From: an uncultured Chloroflexus sp.
GTDB lineage: Bacteria; Chloroflexota; Chloroflexia; Chloroflexales; Chloroflexaceae
Direction of reading: 5' to 3'
DNA length: 64,000 bases
Assembly: GCF_937951745.1 (NCBI RefSeq)
Contig: NZ_CALFBQ010000039.1
Span: 1 to 64,000, forward strand
Shown here: positions 41,124-50,578 of the stretch, in pieces
Numbering within the stretch: position 1 is the first letter of the stretch
How the letters are laid out: each line of letters starts with the position of its first letter
Made by a program: the position numbers and the translations under genes
Notes under the pieces: model-generated
What the model was told of the DNA's origin: nothing
The model's database searches: none
The model's input: the letters and a program-made list of their open reading frames with translations, nothing else

Positions 41124-44114
41124 TCAAGCGGATTGCCGCGCAAGAAAACTCTCGCCAAGAATAGCTTCTAACCGTTCGAGGAAAATGGTGAGTGCGGCGC
41201 GATCAAAGGTCAACGGCGGTCGAATCTTCAACACATTATCGAATGGGCCTTCGGTGCCGATCAGAATCCGTTCGGCGCGCAGGCGCTCTTTGAGATAACT
41301 GGCCGCTGCGGTGGCCGGCGCGCGGGTGGCCCGATCCGTCACTAATTCCACGCCAATAAATAAGCCCATCCCCCGCACATCGCCAATGATGGCATAGCGT
41401 TGTTGCAGGTCGCGCAATCCGGTCAACAGCTCGGCGCCGATCCGAGCGGTGTGAGCCATCAATCCTTCGTCGTCAATGATCCGCAGCACTTCGCGCCCGA
41501 TCACGCACGACAGCGTGCTGCCGCCAAAGGTCGAGAAAAATTCGAGTCCATTGTCGAAGGCACGGGCAATCTCGGCAGTAGTGATGACCGCACCGATCGG
41601 ATAGCCGTTGCCGAGCGGTTTGCCCAGCACTACGATGTCGGGCACGATGCCTTGGGTCTCGAAGGCCCAGTAGTGCGTCCCTAACCGGCCCAACCCGGTC
41701 TGCACTTCGTCGGCGATACAGACACCACCGGCGGCATGGATGCGACGATAGACCGCCGCCAGATAGCCGGGTGGCGGGATGATTTGCCCGGCCACACTGG
41801 GAAACGTCTCGGCGATGAAACCGGCCAGTCGGCCACCACGTGCCGCGATCCGTTCGAGCGCCGCGTCAACGGCAGCAGCGTACCGTTCGCCATCGTCGCC
41901 GTAAGGGCCACGATACGGGTCGGGTGCAGGAACAACTTGTACCCAATCAGGTCTACCGCTGCCGGCAGGATGGTTGAACTTGTAGGCTGAGATGTCGATT
42001 GCGCCGGTGGTGTGGCCATGGTAGCCATGATCAATCGTGATCATATCACGTCCGCCGGTAGCGGCCCGTGCCAGCCGCAACGCCAGCTCGTTAGCTTCCG
42101 AGCCAGAATTGACGAAGAAGCAGACGCTCAACGAGGGCGGCAGTTTGGCTAACAGTTCGTGAGCGAAAGCGATCTGGGCCGGGTGCAGATAGCGCGTGTT
42201 CGTGTTGAGCATCTGCAACTGCTGCGCCGCGATGGCCTGAATGCGTGGATGGGCATGTCCGACATGGGGAACGTTGTTGTAGGCGTCGAGATACGCCCTC
42301 CCCCATTCGTCGAACAGATAGTGCCGCCAGCCCCGCAACAGCGTACACGGCTCGGCGTAACTGAGGCGTAGGTTGCCGGCGAAATGGTGGCGACGCTCGC
42401 GCAGCAGGTCGACGGTATCGAGCGGACGGTAGGCAACGTAGGCGTCAGACAGATTGAGCAGCGCCGCTGGATTGGGGCACACTGCCTGCCACCAGTCCCC
42501 TTCTTCCGGGGCGGCCACGCCGGGCCAGTGGCTGGCCAACGCACCATAGTGCAAGATGAGTTGGAAATGGAGGTGAGGCTGCCAGCCACCGTTGTTGGCG
42601 CTGCTGCCGAGTGCGGCAAAGAGTTGGCCGGCTGCTAGTGCTTGACCAACCTTTAACTTGCGCATACATATCGGATCGAGATGACCGTACAGCGTGTAGA
42701 AATGGTCACCTTCCGGTGTCTGATGCTGCAACACCACCATCCCGCCATAGTCGAGCGGCGCAGTGCGATGCTCAAGCGCAACGATCACCCCATCGAGCGG
42801 CGCGCAAACCGGTGTACCGGGGGGCGCGAACAGATCGACTCCGAGGTGAATGGTACGCCGTTCGGCCAGCGGCGATAATTCGGCAAAAAACTCTGGCGCC
42901 GTGTAGATCAAGCGTGGTTCACCGTATCGACCGATCTGCACCGGGTTATCTGTGGCACTGGCTAACGCCATCACTTCCGTCGCACTCAACCCAAAAGGAT
43001 CGCGCGGCAACGGCGTTTCACCGGCAGCGAGGCTCACTACCGGCGCATCACCGATCTCACGACCAAGCACTGGCGCAAAACGGCCACGCTGCGCATGTAA
43101 CCAAGCCACTACTCGTGCCGCTGCATCGCTGATCGGCAACCCACAAGCAGCACGGAGCCGAGCAGCAACCAGTGCGGCATCCATCGCAGCAGTAGCTCTC
43201 AGCAAGCGCCACGCCGGTGCTTCCGAAATGGTCACGTATTCATCGTCAGGTCGCTGCTGTTTCATCAGCGCTGCATTGATCACACTGACTGTGAGCCGAG
43301 TGCGCACCAACGGCCAGATCAGATCAATCTCAGCGGCGCCGAGCGGCCAGACCGCATGATAACCGGTGACAATCTCGCTGAGCGCACGCAGCGGATTGGG
43401 TTGGTCGAGAATAGCATACGCGGCGGCGATCGCTACTTCGCACACGCGCGGCGCAGCGCAGAGATCGCCAAAATCGAGCAGACCGCTGATGGCAAACTGG
43501 CCGCGCCCATCCGCCGTCACCAGCAGGTTGTAGTCGTTGAGATCGTTGTGGATCGGGGTATGCGGCAACGCTAGCAAGGCCGGGCGAATCTGATTGTAAG
43601 CGGCCAGCGCCGCGGCGGCAAGCTGGCGCTGCTCGGCATCAGCAATCGCCGCTAACTCCGTCGTCGCCCACTCTGCCTGCAACAGATTCCACTTCAACGG
43701 GCGATCGAGCAGGGGGTGGGCAAAACCGGCCAGCGCCTGATCGAGCCGGGCGGCTTGACGGCCTACGTCAGCGCGCAACGCTGCGGTGTGTGGGCGAAAG
43801 GTGGCATACAGTTCACCGGGCACAGCCGTGATTAACCAGACCAACCGGCCCGCTTCAACCACGAATGGCTCGCCACCAGTCGAGCGCACTAATCGCGGCA
43901 CCGGCAGCTCAGGCGCCATACGGCACAGATGCTCTAGCGCCGCGCATTGCATCTCCACTAGCGCCGGATCGCAATCCGGTCGCATCACTTTCAGCACATA
44001 CTGAGCGCCGTCAGTGGCAGTGACAAGGAAATTCAGGTCATATTCGCCCGGTAATGGCGCGAGGGCGCCGTGAAGGTCATAATGGCGAGCGAGGGCGGTT
44101 TGCCATAGCATCAT
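41124..44114 (-). CDS. Triple fusion: APH-type kinase, M23 metallopeptidase-like domain, class III aminotransferase
   Basis: 996 aa. Domain 1 (about 1-330): aminoglycoside phosphotransferase/choline kinase fold with HNDLNDYN (His189, Asp191) and LLDFGD (Asp215). Domain 2 (about 400-545): M23-like beta-sheet peptidase with HLGVD (His423, Asp427), LYGHLDP (His478) and HLHF (514-517). Domain 3 (about 575-990): PLP enzyme with NSGSEANELALRLARA, DHGYHGHT, ADEVQTGLGR (Asp802) and GKPLGNG (PLP Lys832). The kinase and aminotransferase halves resemble the human hydroxylysine kinase and phospholyase pair, so phosphorylation of an amino alcohol followed by lyase action is inferred. GGAG precedes the start. 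Divergent from the reductase gene. Confidence 0.88.
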   Translation of the reverse strand: MMLWQTALARHYDLHGALAPLPGEYDLNFLVTATDGAQYVLKVMRPDCDPALVEMQCAALEHLCRMAPELPVPRLVRSTGGEPFVVEAGRLVWLITAVPGELYATFRPHTAALRADVGRQAARLDQALAGFAHPLLDRPLKWNLLQAEWATTELAAIADAEQRQLAAAALAAYNQIRPALLALPHTPIHNDLNDYNLLVTADGRGQFAISGLLDFGDLCAAPRVCEVAIAAAYAILDQPNPLRALSEIVTGYHAVWPLGAAEIDLIWPLVRTRLTVSVINAALMKQQRPDDEYVTISEAPAWRLLRATAAMDAALVAARLRAACGLPISDAAARVVAWLHAQRGRFAPVLGREIGDAPVVSLAAGETPLPRDPFGLSATEVMALASATDNPVQIGRYGEPRLIYTAPEFFAELSPLAERRTIHLGVDLFAPPGTPVCAPLDGVIVALEHRTAPLDYGGMVVLQHQTPEGDHFYTLYGHLDPICMRKLKVGQALAAGQLFAALGSSANNGGWQPHLHFQLILHYGALASHWPGVAAPEEGDWWQAVCPNPAALLNLSDAYVAYRPLDTVDLLRERRHHFAGNLRLSYAEPCTLLRGWRHYLFDEWGRAYLDAYNNVPHVGHAHPRIQAIAAQQLQMLNTNTRYLHPAQIAFAHELLAKLPPSLSVCFFVNSGSEANELALRLARAATGGRDMITIDHGYHGHTTGAIDISAYKFNHPAGSGRPDWVQVVPAPDPYRGPYGDDGERYAAAVDAALERIAARGGRLAGFIAETFPSVAGQIIPPPGYLAAVYRRIHAAGGVCIADEVQTGLGRLGTHYWAFETQGIVPDIVVLGKPLGNGYPIGAVITTAEIARAFDNGLEFFSTFGGSTLSCVIGREVLRIIDDEGLMAHTARIGAELLTGLRDLQQRYAIIGDVRGMGLFIGVELVTDRATRAPATAAASYLKERLRAERILIGTEGPFDNVLKIRPPLTFDRAALTIFLERLEAILGESFLARQSA

Positions 44115-44209
44115 GCGTGCTCCGTATTATCAATAACACAGCGATCATACCATAGGAGCACCGGCCCAAACGTGGTATGATAGGCGGCGATAACAATCAC
44201 GGAGGCGTT

Positions 44210-45169
44210 ATGCGCGTCTTTATCACCGGCATTACCGGTCCGGTTGGCAGTTTTCTGGCCGACTACCTGCTGACCATCCCCGACCTCGACATTCACGCAT
44301 TCAAACGCTGGCGCAGCGATCCGCGCCCGATTGCGCATCTGTTGGGCAAGATCACCATCCACGAGGGTGATATTGAAGACGCCTTCTCGGTTGATCGCGC
44401 CATCGCCGCTGCCCGACCCGACCGCATCTTCCATCTTGCCGCACAGAGCTACCCCAGCGCCTCGTGGGATGCGCCAATCCTCACGATGCGGGCCAACGTG
44501 GAAGGCACAATCAACGTACTCGAAGCGGCCCGCCGCCACGTGCCGCATGCCCGCATCCACATCGCCGGCACCAGCGCCGAGTACGGGCCGGTGCGCCCGG
44601 AAGATGTGCCGATCCGCGAAGATCACCCGCTCCGCCCGGCCAGCCCTTACGGCGTGAGCAAAGTTGCCGCCGAGCTGAGCGGTTTGCAGTATCACGCCAG
44701 CTACGGCCTGCACGTCGTTGTCACCCGTTCGTTCAACCACGTCGGCCCGCGCCAAGGCGACCGCTGCTCGATCCAAACCTTCTGCCGCCAGATGGCCTTG
44801 ATCGAAGCGGGCCGGCAACCACCGGTGATGTACGTGGGCAATCTGGCGCCGAAACGCGATTTCAGCCATACCCGCGACGTAGCACGTGCGCTGTGGCTGC
44901 TGCTCGAACACGGTGCTCCCGGCGAGGTTTACAACCTCTGTTCCGGCCAAGCGGTGCGGATCGGCGATATTGTTGATATGGTGGTCGCGATGGGGCGCGT
45001 GCCGGTGAAGGTACAGGTCGATCCCGCTCGCCTGCGCCCGGTCGATGAGCCGATTTTACAGGGAGACAATCGCAAACTGCGCGCAACCACCGGTTGGCAA
45101 CCTGAAATCGGCATCGAACAGATCGTGGCCGAGGTGTTAGATTATTGGCGGCAACAATTCGCCCTATAA
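44210..45169 (+). CDS. NAD-dependent epimerase/dehydratase (GDP-6-deoxy-4-ketohexose reductase-like)
   Basis: 319-aa short-chain extended dehydrogenase. GITGPVGSF nucleotide-binding loop at the N terminus, catalytic Tyr/Lys in YGVSKVAAE, and NHVGPRQ, as in sugar-nucleotide enzymes. SFNHVGPRQG and RDFSHTRDVARA suggest the GDP-mannose-derived reductase (Rmd) group making GDP-D-rhamnose or a related deoxysugar; substrate not proven. Start ATG 44210 with GGAGG upstream. Followed by a hairpin at 45176-45196. Confidence 0.85.
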   Translation: MRVFITGITGPVGSFLADYLLTIPDLDIHAFKRWRSDPRPIAHLLGKITIHEGDIEDAFSVDRAIAAARPDRIFHLAAQSYPSASWDAPILTMRANVEGTINVLEAARRHVPHARIHIAGTSAEYGPVRPEDVPIREDHPLRPASPYGVSKVAAELSGLQYHASYGLHVVVTRSFNHVGPRQGDRCSIQTFCRQMALIEAGRQPPVMYVGNLAPKRDFSHTRDVARALWLLLEHGAPGEVYNLCSGQAVRIGDIVDMVVAMGRVPVKVQVDPARLRPVDEPILQGDNRKLRATTGWQPEIGIEQIVAEVLDYWRQQFAL

Positions 45170-45175
45170 TCAGTA

Positions 45176-45196
45176 GAACCGCACGACGTGCGGCTC
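45176..45196. terminator. CCGCAC/GTGCGG hairpin after the reductase gene
   Basis: CCGCAC (45179-45184) pairs with GTGCGG (45188-45193) around GAC, with two further outer pairs after one mismatch. It lies 7 nt past the reductase stop. A second repeat follows: two CCGCGTCCT...ATACGAG(A/G)GCA units about 70 nt apart (near 45308 and 45366), up to the rsmI start. Confidence 0.5.
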
Positions 45197-45400
45197 CATA
45201 ATGCCCGGCGTGCGTCGCCATCACGCCCGGCAGTGCAGCGTGCGACAATAGGCTGGCCTGCCATGCGCTGCTGTAGCAAGTTATGCCCTGTGGCTATCGC
45301 ACACCCTCCGCGTCCTCTGCGCTCTCGGCGGGAAGATACGAGGGCATGATCGCGATCAGCTATTCCGCGTCCTTGGCGGTAAAATACGAGAGCACTATCC

Positions 45401-46270
45401 ATGGGCACCTTATATCTCGTCGCCACCCCCATCGGCAATCTCGAAGACATTAGCTTGCGCGCGCTGCGTGTCTTGCGCGAAGTGCGACTGATCGCTGCCG
45501 AAGACACTCGCCATACCCGCATTCTGCTGAACCACTACCAGATTACAACCCCCTGCATTTCTTACCACGAACACAACAAACTGGTTCGGCGCGACGAGAT
45601 ACTCGCTGAGCTGCAAGCCGGTGATGTTGCGTTGGTATCAGATGCCGGTACGCCGGCAATTTCCGACCCCGGTCAAGAACTGGTGCAGGCGTGTCTCGCG
45701 GCGGGGCACGCGGTGACGCCCATTCCCGGCCCCAGCGCGCCACTCGCCGCCTTGGTTGTGTCAGGCATGGAAACCAGCCGCTTTCTGTTCGTTGGTTTTC
45801 TGCCGCGCCAAGCGCGTGAACGACGCGAACTGCTTGGTGAGATCGCTGATATGACCGTCACCGTGATCTGTTTCGAGACGCCGCACCGTATCATCGAAAC
45901 ATTGCGTGACATCGCCGAAACACTTGGCGAACGACAACTCGCCGTCGCCAACGATCTCACTAAACGCTTCGAGGCCACTATTCGTGGCACTGCGAACGAG
46001 CTGATCGAACACTTTACCAGCCACCCTCCCCGCGGCGAGTTTACCATTGTCATCGCTGGCGCTACCTTAACCGGCGAACACAAACGTGACCGTCAACGCT
46101 TACGCCTACCAGCAGCCACAGTCACTCGTGACACCATCGCCGACTACCTCCGCCAACTCGCCGCCCAAGGGATCAGCGGTAGCACCGCCGTTCGCCGCGC
46201 CGCCCAAGCCTTGGGCGCGCCCAAAAATACGGTGTACGACGTGTGGCAAGAGGTGTTTGGGAAACAATGA
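45401..46270 (+). CDS. rsmI: 16S rRNA (cytidine-1402-2'-O)-methyltransferase
   Basis: 289-aa tetrapyrrole-methylase-fold protein with the RsmI pattern: GTLYLVATPIGNLEDISLRA, AAEDTRHTRILLNHY, SYHEHN, VALVSDAGTPAISDPG, IPGPSA and FVGFLPR. It methylates the ribose of C1402 in 16S rRNA, fine-tuning decoding. The C-terminal segment has the usual helical extension. It converges on the next gene with only 4 nt between stops. Confidence 0.96.
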   Translation: MGTLYLVATPIGNLEDISLRALRVLREVRLIAAEDTRHTRILLNHYQITTPCISYHEHNKLVRRDEILAELQAGDVALVSDAGTPAISDPGQELVQACLAAGHAVTPIPGPSAPLAALVVSGMETSRFLFVGFLPRQARERRELLGEIADMTVTVICFETPHRIIETLRDIAETLGERQLAVANDLTKRFEATIRGTANELIEHFTSHPPRGEFTIVIAGATLTGEHKRDRQRLRLPAATVTRDTIADYLRQLAAQGISGSTAVRRAAQALGAPKNTVYDVWQEVFGKQ

Positions 46271-46274
46271 TGAG

Positions 46275-47453
46275 TTACGAAGCACTCCGCAATAGTGCTA
46301 CCATGGTGCGGGCCCGTTTTGTATTCTCAGGCGATGATTGACCATCGGTTGCCCATTGATCGAGCAAAGCCAGTGCAATATGATAATCGTCACCGACTAG
46401 ATTGCCACGTCGGTAACGCTCGCCGATATACTCAATAATCCGCTTGCGCGACTTCCAATACTTCGATCCGGCAAATGCCTGCAAAAGAGTAATTGTTTCC
46501 GGCTTGTTATATTCGGCATCGGCATCAGTAATTGCCTCTATCGCCAACCAGCGAATCAACCAGTAGCGATGATTGGCGATATTGGGAATAGTCAGGTAGA
46601 CCGGATCAATGCGCTGCGCGCGGACGAAATCACCGGCCAGCTTGACTGCGTTTAATACCACATCTTGGTGCGAGTCGTTGAGTACGTGCAACAAGTCGTC
46701 TTCGGCTATAGGCACCTGATACTCTCGCATCATCTGCACGGTAAACTTACGCACGCTGGCATCAAAATCATGGAGCAACACACTGCACACATCAGCCCGT
46801 CGCTGCGTCGGAGGCGTTGCCCGTAAATACACCTCTAGCGCCATCATCCGTAGTTGCGGGTATTCTTTTCGCTCACGCATAAACGTGATCAGTGTGTCGG
46901 GAGTATGTTGCCCGTCCCCGTACCCTACCCGCTGTACTAATTCGGCAATCTGTTGCGAACTGAGATCATCACGCAGACGATCAAGCTTCGATCGAGCATA
47001 GGGATAGATTTCGTAACCACGAATGTGTTCGATTTCTTGGTATTCTGCCGGAGTGAAATCCTCTACTCCCATCTCACTCAATATCTGTCGAACGCGCAGC
47101 CGACTATCTAAACAACCCCAGATCAACAATTGACGCACGATTCGCTTAACATCCGCCGGTAACAACGGCTCTTTCCCGTGCAACTTGCGGCTGAGGGTCG
47201 CATTTGAGAGACCAATCGCCTCGGCCAATTCGGCATGAGTTCGATAGCGCCGGCCACGACGAGACTCCTCAGAAGGTATCGTTTTCAACTGTGTTTTCAC
47301 AAATTCGGCGAAGATTGCCAAGCGATCGGCTGAGCGCTGGAAACCATGACGTGAGGCATTGTGCTGCTCGCAGCAACGGCGCAGCTCATACACTTCGGCG
47401 CGTAATTGCTCGATGTCGCGGCGTAATGAGTTGAGTTCAGCCTCGAGATCCAT
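46275..47453 (-). CDS. Helix-turn-helix protein with helical-repeat (HEAT-like) C-terminal region
   Basis: 392 aa, no family recognised with confidence. Residues 1-30 form a short coiled coil; about 70-92 read as an Xre-type helix-turn-helix (HAELAEAIGLSNATLSRKL); from ~130 the protein is a series of paired helices with aromatic and Leu spacing, like HEAT or ARM repeats. This suggests a DNA-binding regulator with a protein-interaction solenoid. A good promoter lies 77-105 nt upstream. No ribosome site is clear before ATG 47453. Confidence 0.7.
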   Translation of the reverse strand: MDLEAELNSLRRDIEQLRAEVYELRRCCEQHNASRHGFQRSADRLAIFAEFVKTQLKTIPSEESRRGRRYRTHAELAEAIGLSNATLSRKLHGKEPLLPADVKRIVRQLLIWGCLDSRLRVRQILSEMGVEDFTPAEYQEIEHIRGYEIYPYARSKLDRLRDDLSSQQIAELVQRVGYGDGQHTPDTLITFMRERKEYPQLRMMALEVYLRATPPTQRRADVCSVLLHDFDASVRKFTVQMMREYQVPIAEDDLLHVLNDSHQDVVLNAVKLAGDFVRAQRIDPVYLTIPNIANHRYWLIRWLAIEAITDADAEYNKPETITLLQAFAGSKYWKSRKRIIEYIGERYRRGNLVGDDYHIALALLDQWATDGQSSPENTKRARTMVALLRSAS

Positions 47454-47530
47454 TGGCCGGTCGATATAAAAAAGAAGACCTCAAAATAACCGCAAGAAAG
47501 CTCAAAGATTTTGGGTATTTCGTACTCTAT

Positions 47531-47559
47531 AGTATAGACATAAAGAATGAACCGATCAA
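47531..47559 (-). promoter_or_regulatory. Promoter of the HTH/HEAT-like gene
   Basis: On the reverse strand TTGATC (47554-47559), 17-nt spacer, TATACT (47531-47536). The -35 and spacing match the proposed rpoB promoter. The rest of the 47454-47762 spacer is AT-richer than its surroundings and shows no gene. Confidence 0.65.
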
Positions 47560-47762
47560 GCTGTCTAATTACATGACGCCTGCTGGGTAGTTTTGAGACG
47601 TTCGGCGCCCAATATCAATCGCAAGGAAACTTACGATAGCCGTTTGGGATCGCTGTAAACCACCAACGCTCATCCTGCCTGCTAAGCGTTCGTCACGACG
47701 GTCGAAGAATTACGCCGGCGTCGGCGCAATGAACTGGCCCAGCAGCAACGTCCGCCGAGCCA

Positions 47763-48521
47763 TTGGCAACACGAACCTTGGGCCTTCACCGACAACCAGT
47801 TTCGCGAGGTCTATTCGTCATGCCCAGCTCTCCGGTCCGGGAAGTTAAGAAACCGCCGTCACGCGATATCGTGATGACGATTGCCGATTACTTAGAATGC
47901 GATCTCACTGAAGGCAACCGGCTGCTGATGACCGCCCATCATGACCCCATTCAACCGTACCGGTCAGGCGAGGCATTAGCAACCTTCGTGCAGGTGGCCC
48001 GCAAGGTCATGCAGTTCGTTCCGCTGCCGGTATACACCATCAACCGCGATTGGGATGTGCTCGATGTGAACGAGTGTTTGCTCGCTGTAGCGAGTATCGC
48101 GCGCGCGGAGTATGAAGCGATACCGGCGGAAATGCGCAATGTGATACAGATGATGTTCGATCCGCGTTCACCGGTCTATCACCTGCTCTACCTTGATCAC
48201 GAGCGATGGCGCTGTTTCGCTCAGCGGAACATTTACGGCTTTAAGGTGCAAAACGCTTATTGTGAACGTGAGTCATGGTATATCGAGCAGGTAGCGCGCT
48301 GGTGGGAATGACCCCATTTCAGCGAGTTGTGGGAGCATACTCCCGATGCTTACACCGCTCCTGCGAGCGACGCCGCACCGCCATTCTCTATCTCTGCTAT
48401 GCGCACGGCAACCGGATAGATCATCCACTTCGGCTCGTTGTTTATCACTCTTGGCGATGAGATCGCTCCGCAGGTGGTGGCGCGGATGCCGGGAGGGAAT
48501 GGAGGGGAGGGTGGCAGCTAG
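47763..48521 (+). pseudogene. Decayed MmyB-type (Xre family) transcription regulator
   Basis: The frame from 47763 has a residual helix-turn-helix (LGLHRQPVSR) with a disordered insertion, then PSRDIVMTIADYLECDL and an MmyB-like ligand-binding domain (VPLPVYTINRDWDVLDVNE, RWRCFAQRNIYGF). It stops at TGA 48309-48311 inside the domain. Downstream the family sequence goes on: PHFSELWEHTPD to AMRTATG in the same frame up to TAG 48417, then DHPLRLVVYHSWR and DEIAPQVVARMPGG in two further frames. At least three lesions are present and the N terminus is missing. The first 182-aa piece could still be expressed. Confidence 0.75.
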
Positions 48522-48854
48522 TCACCCTGCGCTTCGATCCAAAGAGTATGGCTGCGCCGCATAGCAAATGCAGCGCGATCCGTAAAGCTACTTCTTAGCT
48601 CTTAATCAACTTCGCGAGAAAAGCAAGCCAGTTATGCAATCCTCACTCTCCTTGACCCTGTTCACCATTCGCAATCCCACTGCCCAATTGCATTCCGCAC
48701 AGCCAACATCGCTGCCAAATTCGGCCATTGTTGGCATTTCTTGATGTGAGCCAACCAAAACTGACTTCCGCGCAATAGTACGACCGCTCATCACAGAGAT
48801 CGAAGGCCGGGCGAGCGCGCAGACAAGAACACGGCACCACCCAAGGAGACGACA
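48522..48854. other. Spacer without recognised gene
   Basis: No coding region, RNA gene, promoter or repeat could be supported here. The last 20 nt hold the AAGGAG ribosome site of the following gene. Confidence 0.5.
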
Positions 48855-49187
48855 ATGCAGCCATCAGACTACTTTCTCGCCTCGATTGACGATCCGCGCT
48901 TACGCGCCGCCGTGCAACGAATCGCACCTCGGTTCGACCGTCTGTCGCACCACTTGCGCGAAATAGCCATGCAGCTTCACTTCACACCTGACCATCTTGC
49001 GCGCCAACGCAATTTGAGTGAGAGTACCGTGCGCAAATATATCGATAACCTCTACAAGGCGCTTGATGTACGCAACGACATCGATGCGAATGTGTTTGAT
49101 CGCACGACCCTCATCTGCTTCGCCGCGCAGTATTGGCGCATGCGCCGCCAAGAAGACCAGAACGAGATGGATACGACGGGGTGGTAG
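48855..49187 (+). CDS. Small helix-turn-helix protein
   Basis: 110 aa. The central segment (about 40-75), with HLARQRNLSESTVRKYIDNLYKALDV split over two helices, resembles the LuxR/GerE or sigma region-4 DNA-binding fold, where a recognition helix ends in VRKYIDNLYKALDV. No receiver or ligand domain is present. AAGGAGACGACA precedes ATG 48855. It may regulate the nearby rmlA or decayed regulator locus, but nothing shows this directly. Confidence 0.7.
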   Translation: MQPSDYFLASIDDPRLRAAVQRIAPRFDRLSHHLREIAMQLHFTPDHLARQRNLSESTVRKYIDNLYKALDVRNDIDANVFDRTTLICFAAQYWRMRRQEDQNEMDTTGW

Positions 49188-49209
49188 TGGTACAGCGTGC
49201 TGTGCCTCA

Positions 49210-49233
49210 AGGGACGCAGCGGGCTGCGTCCCT
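49210..49233. terminator. Hairpin shared by convergent genes, overlapping the rmlA stop
   Basis: AGGGACGCAGC (49210-49220) and GCTGCGTCCCT (49223-49233) form a strong stem with two central G. The right end covers two bases of the rmlA stop codon. Same design as the hairpin at 15636-15662. Confidence 0.65.
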
Positions 49234-50299
49234 ACAACACGCCCACCGAACTGTTATCACCCAACATCAATCGGTACGCCTTGGGCCGCAGCGGGCTGCG
49301 CCCAATCTCGACATTACGCCCGATCAGACTGTCTTCTAAGCGGTGGGGCAACCCGCGGATGGTGCAATATTCCAGCACAATGCTATGCTCAATCTCGCAC
49401 TCTTCGATGTGGCAGTGATGGTAAATCGAGGTAAACGGCCCTACATACGCATTCACAATTCGCGTATGCTCGCCAATAATCGCCGGCCCACGAATCGTGC
49501 TGTTGATAATCTCGGCCCCCGGCTCGATGATCACCTTGCCGATCAACTGGGAGTCGCGATCGACATAGCCCTGCACCGACGGCTCCATTTCGTCGAGTAC
49601 CAGCCGGTTGGCTTCGAGCATATCGTCCTTCTTGCCAGTGTCGATCCACCACCCTTCATGGATGTAGGGGTAGACATTGTAGCCGTGGCTCACCAACCAC
49701 TGGATCGCATCGGTAATCTCCAGCTCACCGCGCGCCGAGGGCCGGATCGCCTCAACCGCCTCGAAGACATGGTGATCGAACATGTAAATCCCGACCAGTG
49801 CCAGATCCGACTTCGGTTCACGCGGTTTCTCAACTAACCGGATGATACGCCCATCATCATCAAGTTCGGCGACGCCGAACGAGCGCGGATCGGCTACTTT
49901 TTTCAACACGATCTGCGCATTGTAGTCACTCCGCCCAAACTGCTCGATCAACGGGCTGATCCCGCCTTGAATGCAGTTATCGCCTAAAAACATCACAAAT
50001 CGGTCATCGCCGAGAAAATCGCGGCTAATCTTGACCGCATGCGCCAACCCCAGCGGCGCTTCTTGCGGGATGTAGGTAATTTTGACCCCCCACCGCCGGC
50101 CATTGCCAACCGCTGCGCGGATCTCGTCGCCGGTATCGCCGATCACAATGCCGATGTCAGTGATGCCGGCATCGCGGATGGCTTCGATCACACGAAAGAG
50201 AACGGGTTTATTCGCTACTGGCACCAGTTGCTTGGCACTGGTATACGTAATCGGACGGAGCCGAGTTCCTTTGCCGCCGCTCAGCACAAGACCTTTCAT
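49232..50299 (-). CDS. rmlA: Glucose-1-phosphate thymidylyltransferase, long form
   Basis: 355-aa nucleotidyltransferase. N-terminal catalytic domain begins MKGLVLSGGKGTRLRPIT with the Gly-rich signature, then QLVPVANKP, FLGDNCIQGG and EKPREPKSD; the C-terminal ~110 residues are left-handed beta-helix hexapeptide repeats (from about 245). It makes dTDP-glucose, the first step to dTDP-rhamnose and other deoxysugars. The long form is typical of Gram-positive and related phyla. ATG 50299 with GAAGAAGGCGG upstream. No rmlB/C/D is adjacent. Confidence 0.92.
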   Translation of the reverse strand: MKGLVLSGGKGTRLRPITYTSAKQLVPVANKPVLFRVIEAIRDAGITDIGIVIGDTGDEIRAAVGNGRRWGVKITYIPQEAPLGLAHAVKISRDFLGDDRFVMFLGDNCIQGGISPLIEQFGRSDYNAQIVLKKVADPRSFGVAELDDDGRIIRLVEKPREPKSDLALVGIYMFDHHVFEAVEAIRPSARGELEITDAIQWLVSHGYNVYPYIHEGWWIDTGKKDDMLEANRLVLDEMEPSVQGYVDRDSQLIGKVIIEPGAEIINSTIRGPAIIGEHTRIVNAYVGPFTSIYHHCHIEECEIEHSIVLEYCTIRGLPHRLEDSLIGRNVEIGRSPLRPKAYRLMLGDNSSVGVL

Positions 50300-50360
50300 A
50301 ACCGCCTTCTTCACTGATAAGCTTGCTTGCCGCCGATTGATTCTACACCATGTGGCGCGG

Positions 50361-50384
50361 TAAGGAGACAGGGCTGTCTCCCTA
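50361..50384. repeat. GGAGACAG/CTGTCTCC hairpin and CATTGCGAG remnant between rmlA and the aldolase gene
   Basis: GGAGACAG (50364-50371) pairs with CTGTCTCC (50374-50381), flanked by TAA/CTA. It lies between divergent genes, so it is not an obvious terminator. A GTCATTGCGAG...GAAGCAATCCC element follows at about 50400-50465. Confidence 0.45.
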
Positions 50385-50578
50385 CTGATCTTGCTAAGTG
50401 TCATTGCGAGGGTCGGTCTAGGCAATGCGAAATATTATCTAGAAAACCCGAAGCAATCCCCTACGAACACGGACATGATCATCTTGTTGGGTGTCATCCC
50501 CAACGCATATCTTGTTTACGCAAAATGATATTAGTGGTAGATTCTACCAAATGCAATGATCAGGGAGGAGGAGCGGCT

